Below the pieces are notes generated by a model. The model was not told the origin of the DNA, did no database searches, and saw nothing but the letters and a program-made list of their open reading frames with translations. From UBA1672 sp963977495 (GTDB lineage Bacteria; Pseudomonadota; Alphaproteobacteria; Micavibrionales; Micavibrionaceae), in the NCBI GenBank assembly GCA_963977495.1, contig CAXBOT010000002.1, forward strand, positions 202,700-266,699: a stretch of 64,000 nt of DNA, read 5' to 3'. Made by a program: the position numbers and the translations under genes. Positions 61,804 to 64,000 of the stretch are shown piece after piece (position 1 is the stretch's first letter; each line of letters starts with the position of its first letter).

Positions 61804-63912
61804 ATGGCACGCGAACATTCAATTAATAATTATCGTAACTTCGGTATTATGGCGCACATCGATGCGGGTAAAACGACGACTACGGAACGTATTTTGTTTT
61901 ACTCTGGTAAATCTCACAAAATTGGTGAGGTGCATGATGGTGCAGCAACGATGGATTGGATGGAGCAGGAGCAAGAGCGTGGAATCACGATTACTTCTGC
62001 TGCAACGACAACATATTGGGATGCTCCAAAAGAGGGTCCTTACAACGGTGAACGTTTCCGTTTGAATATTATTGACACACCCGGTCACGTTGACTTCACA
62101 ATTGAAGTTGAGCGTTCATTGCGTGTTCTTGATGGTGCGATTGCTGTTTTTGATGCGAATGCGGGCGTTGAGCCACAGACTGAAACTGTATGGCGTCAGG
62201 CTGATAAGTATCACGTGCCACGTATGTGTTTTGTTAATAAAATGGATAAAATTGGCGCAGATTTCTACAACACAGTAGATATGATTGTTGGGCGCCTTGG
62301 TGCTGTTCCTTGTGTGGTTCAGCTTCCGATCGGTTCTGAGAGCGATTATGCGGGTCACATTGACTTGGTGCGTATGAAGGCGATTGTATGGGATGGTGAG
62401 CAACTTGGCGCGTCATTCTCTGAGCAGGAGATTCCTGCTGATCTTGCTGATAAAGCTGCTGAATATCGTGAGAAGCTTGTTGATCTTGTTGTTGAGCAAG
62501 ATGATGCTGCTATGGAAGCATATCTTGACGGTACTGAGCCTGATGAGAAAACTTTGAAAGCTTGTATTCGTAAGGGTACGATCAATAATATATTCGTGCC
62601 TGTTCTTTGTGGTACAGCCTTTAAAAACAAAGGTGTTCAACCTATGTTGGATGCTGTTGTTGAATATCTGCCTTCACCCGTTGATATCGGTGTGACAAAA
62701 GGTCTGAAAGTTGATTCTGATGAGCCGGAAAATCGTGAGCCAACTGATGAGGCGCCATTCTCTGCGCTTGCATTCAAAATCATGAACGACCCGTTTGTTG
62801 GTTCTCTGACATTCGCACGTATTTATTCTGGCCGCGTTGAGTCCGGTTCTTATGTGAAAAACTCTGTTAAAGACAAGCGCGAGCGCGTTGGTCGTATGTT
62901 GTTGATGCACTCCAATGACCGTGAAGAGCTATCAGAAGCACATGCTGGTGATATTGTTGCGTTCGTTGGTATGAAGGATACAACAACAGGTGATACATTA
63001 TGTGATATGCAACAGCCCGTTGTTCTTGAGCGTATGGAATTCCCTGAGCCGGTTATTGAAATTGCGATTGAGCCGAAAACAAAGGCTGACCAAGAAAAAA
63101 TGTCAACAGCGCTACAGCGTTTGGCGGCGGAAGATCCATCATTTCAGGTGTCTGTTGATCACGAATCAGGTCAGACAATCATGAAGGGTATGGGCGAACT
63201 TCACCTTGATATTCTTGTTGATCGTATGAAGCGTGAATTTAAAGTTGAAGCGAATATTGGTGCACCGCAAGTTGCATATCGCGAAACAATCACGAAAAGA
63301 GCGGAAATCAGCTATACCCACAAAAAGCAAACAGGTGGTTCTGGTCAGTTCGCGAAAATTGATCTTATATTTGAACCTAATGAGCAGGGTGCTGGTTTTG
63401 AGTTCGATGATAAAATTGTCGGTGGTAATGTTCCGAAGGAATATATCCCAGGTGTTAAGAAGGGTCTCGAAATGGCCAAGGAAACAGGTATTATTGCTGG
63501 TTTCCCTGTGTTGGACTTCAAGGTGACATTGGTAGACGGTGGTTATCACGATGTTGACTCCTCTGTTATGGCGTTTGAGATTGCTGCGAAAGCGGCCTTC
63601 AAAGAAGGTATGGCAAAAGCGGGTTCACAGTTGCTTGAGCCAATGATGAAGGTTGAGGTTGTAACACCTGAGGAATATATGGGTGATATTATCGGTGATT
63701 TGAATTCACGCCGTGGTCAGGTTAATGCGATGGATGATCGTGGTAACGCGAAAGTGATTACAGCGATGGTGCCTCTTGCGAATATGTTTGGTTACATCAA
63801 TACGTTGCGCTCCATGTCACAAGGACGTGCGCAATATACGATGCAATTTGATCATTATGAGCCGGTACCTGCACAAATCGCAGCAGAAGTTAAAGAAAGT
63901 TTAGGCGCTTAA
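61804..63912 (+). CDS. fusA: elongation factor G
   Basis: Translocase GTPase, 702 residues. G1 motif MAHIDAGKTTTTER, G2/switch GITITSAAT, G3 DTPGHVDFTIEVERSL, G4 NKMDKIGADF, domain IV ending in PQVAYRETI and the GGYHDVDSS segment, and the C-terminal GYINTLRSMSQGRAQYTMQFDHYEPVP. Follows rpsG by 18 bases with AAGGAAAA upstream. tuf follows in 37 bases. Confidence 0.98.
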   Translation: MAREHSINNYRNFGIMAHIDAGKTTTTERILFYSGKSHKIGEVHDGAATMDWMEQEQERGITITSAATTTYWDAPKEGPYNGERFRLNIIDTPGHVDFTIEVERSLRVLDGAIAVFDANAGVEPQTETVWRQADKYHVPRMCFVNKMDKIGADFYNTVDMIVGRLGAVPCVVQLPIGSESDYAGHIDLVRMKAIVWDGEQLGASFSEQEIPADLADKAAEYREKLVDLVVEQDDAAMEAYLDGTEPDEKTLKACIRKGTINNIFVPVLCGTAFKNKGVQPMLDAVVEYLPSPVDIGVTKGLKVDSDEPENREPTDEAPFSALAFKIMNDPFVGSLTFARIYSGRVESGSYVKNSVKDKRERVGRMLLMHSNDREELSEAHAGDIVAFVGMKDTTTGDTLCDMQQPVVLERMEFPEPVIEIAIEPKTKADQEKMSTALQRLAAEDPSFQVSVDHESGQTIMKGMGELHLDILVDRMKREFKVEANIGAPQVAYRETITKRAEISYTHKKQTGGSGQFAKIDLIFEPNEQGAGFEFDDKIVGGNVPKEYIPGVKKGLEMAKETGIIAGFPVLDFKVTLVDGGYHDVDSSVMAFEIAAKAAFKEGMAKAGSQLLEPMMKVEVVTPEEYMGDIIGDLNSRRGQVNAMDDRGNAKVITAMVPLANMFGYINTLRSMSQGRAQYTMQFDHYEPVPAQIAAEVKESLGA

Positions 63913-63949
63913 TAAAGCGAAATAGTTTTAAAAAGAAAGGACTGTAGAT

Positions 63950-64000
63950 ATGTCGAAGGAAAAGTTTGAGCGGAACAAGCCGCATTGTAATATTGGAACG
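63950..64000 (+). CDS. tuf: elongation factor Tu, N-terminal fragment at window edge
   Basis: Seventeen codons before the window ends: MSKEKFERNKPHCNIGT, the start of EF-Tu just before the G1 GHVDHGKT. A ribosome site GAAAGGA precedes it. The gene continues beyond 64000. Confidence 0.93.
   Translation, partial: MSKEKFERNKPHCNIGT

Noticed and set aside
1..64000. CRISPR arrays, insertion sequences, integrase genes or phage genes
   Set aside because: No regular direct repeats, transposase or integrase motifs, or terminal inverted repeats were seen in the window.

Overview
The window is chromosomal DNA of an alphaproteobacterium. Evidence: an ATP12-type F1-ATPase chaperone, DUF1489 and DUF3035 proteins, a eukaryote-like (type II) isocitrate dehydrogenase, a phasin behind PhaR-like operators, a bufferin (gigPABT-like) metal-response operon, and an L10-leader in the ribosomal/RNA-polymerase cluster. 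Base composition is moderate and coding density high. No insertion sequence, phage gene, CRISPR array, rRNA or tRNA was recognised. The lineage could be Micavibrio/Rhodospirillales-like, but that is a guess from gene content.

Layout. 1-11.7 kb: a partial unknown gene, isocitrate dehydrogenase, a solitary sdhB, small conserved genes, nadA-nadC, rarA, an EamA transporter, crcB-rluC, an AsmA-like protein and ATP12. 11.7-26.5 kb is almost entirely minus strand: a membrane aminopropyltransferase-like protein, mutL, a pentapeptide-repeat protein, then lspA-DUF3035-M16-M16-pgi reading as one operon, preceded by the bufferin operon (BufA-BufB-BufC-DoxX) with its own ECF-type promoter and terminator. 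26.6-33 kb: ribF, an AEC transporter, a regulatory-looking intergenic region, a broken HEXXH metallopeptidase gene, and ileS with three stretches of foreign-looking codon use. 33-45 kb is the accessory-like part: a coiled-coil membrane protein, a MshEN-like/C93 (LapG-like) fusion, hldE, a small Cys-rich protein behind a Fur-like box, two small lipoproteins, a SPOR-domain DD-carboxypeptidase behind an attenuator-like hairpin, a phasin, a hydrolase-fold protein without its catalytic triad, two tandem RimK-type ligases and a class II glutamine amidotransferase. 45.2-48.2 kb: methionine-salvage operon mtnB-mtnD-mtnC-mtnA. 49.3-64 kb: rplK-rplA, L10 leader, rplJ-rplL, rpoB-rpoC, then rpsL-rpsG-fusA-tuf (tuf cut by the window end).

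The points most worth following are: the c-di-GMP-sensor-like domain fused to a LapG-like protease; the isocitrate dehydrogenase whose NADP-discriminating Arg-His pair is Asp-Leu; the exact GTAACC-N16-CGAA promoter of the bufferin operon; the shared PhaR-like palindromes at 28.6 kb and 40.5 kb; the mosaic ileS; the Fur-box small Cys protein; the tandem RimK pair; and the triad-less hydrolase next to the phasin. All family assignments are by recognition of motifs in the translated sequence; no database search was possible.
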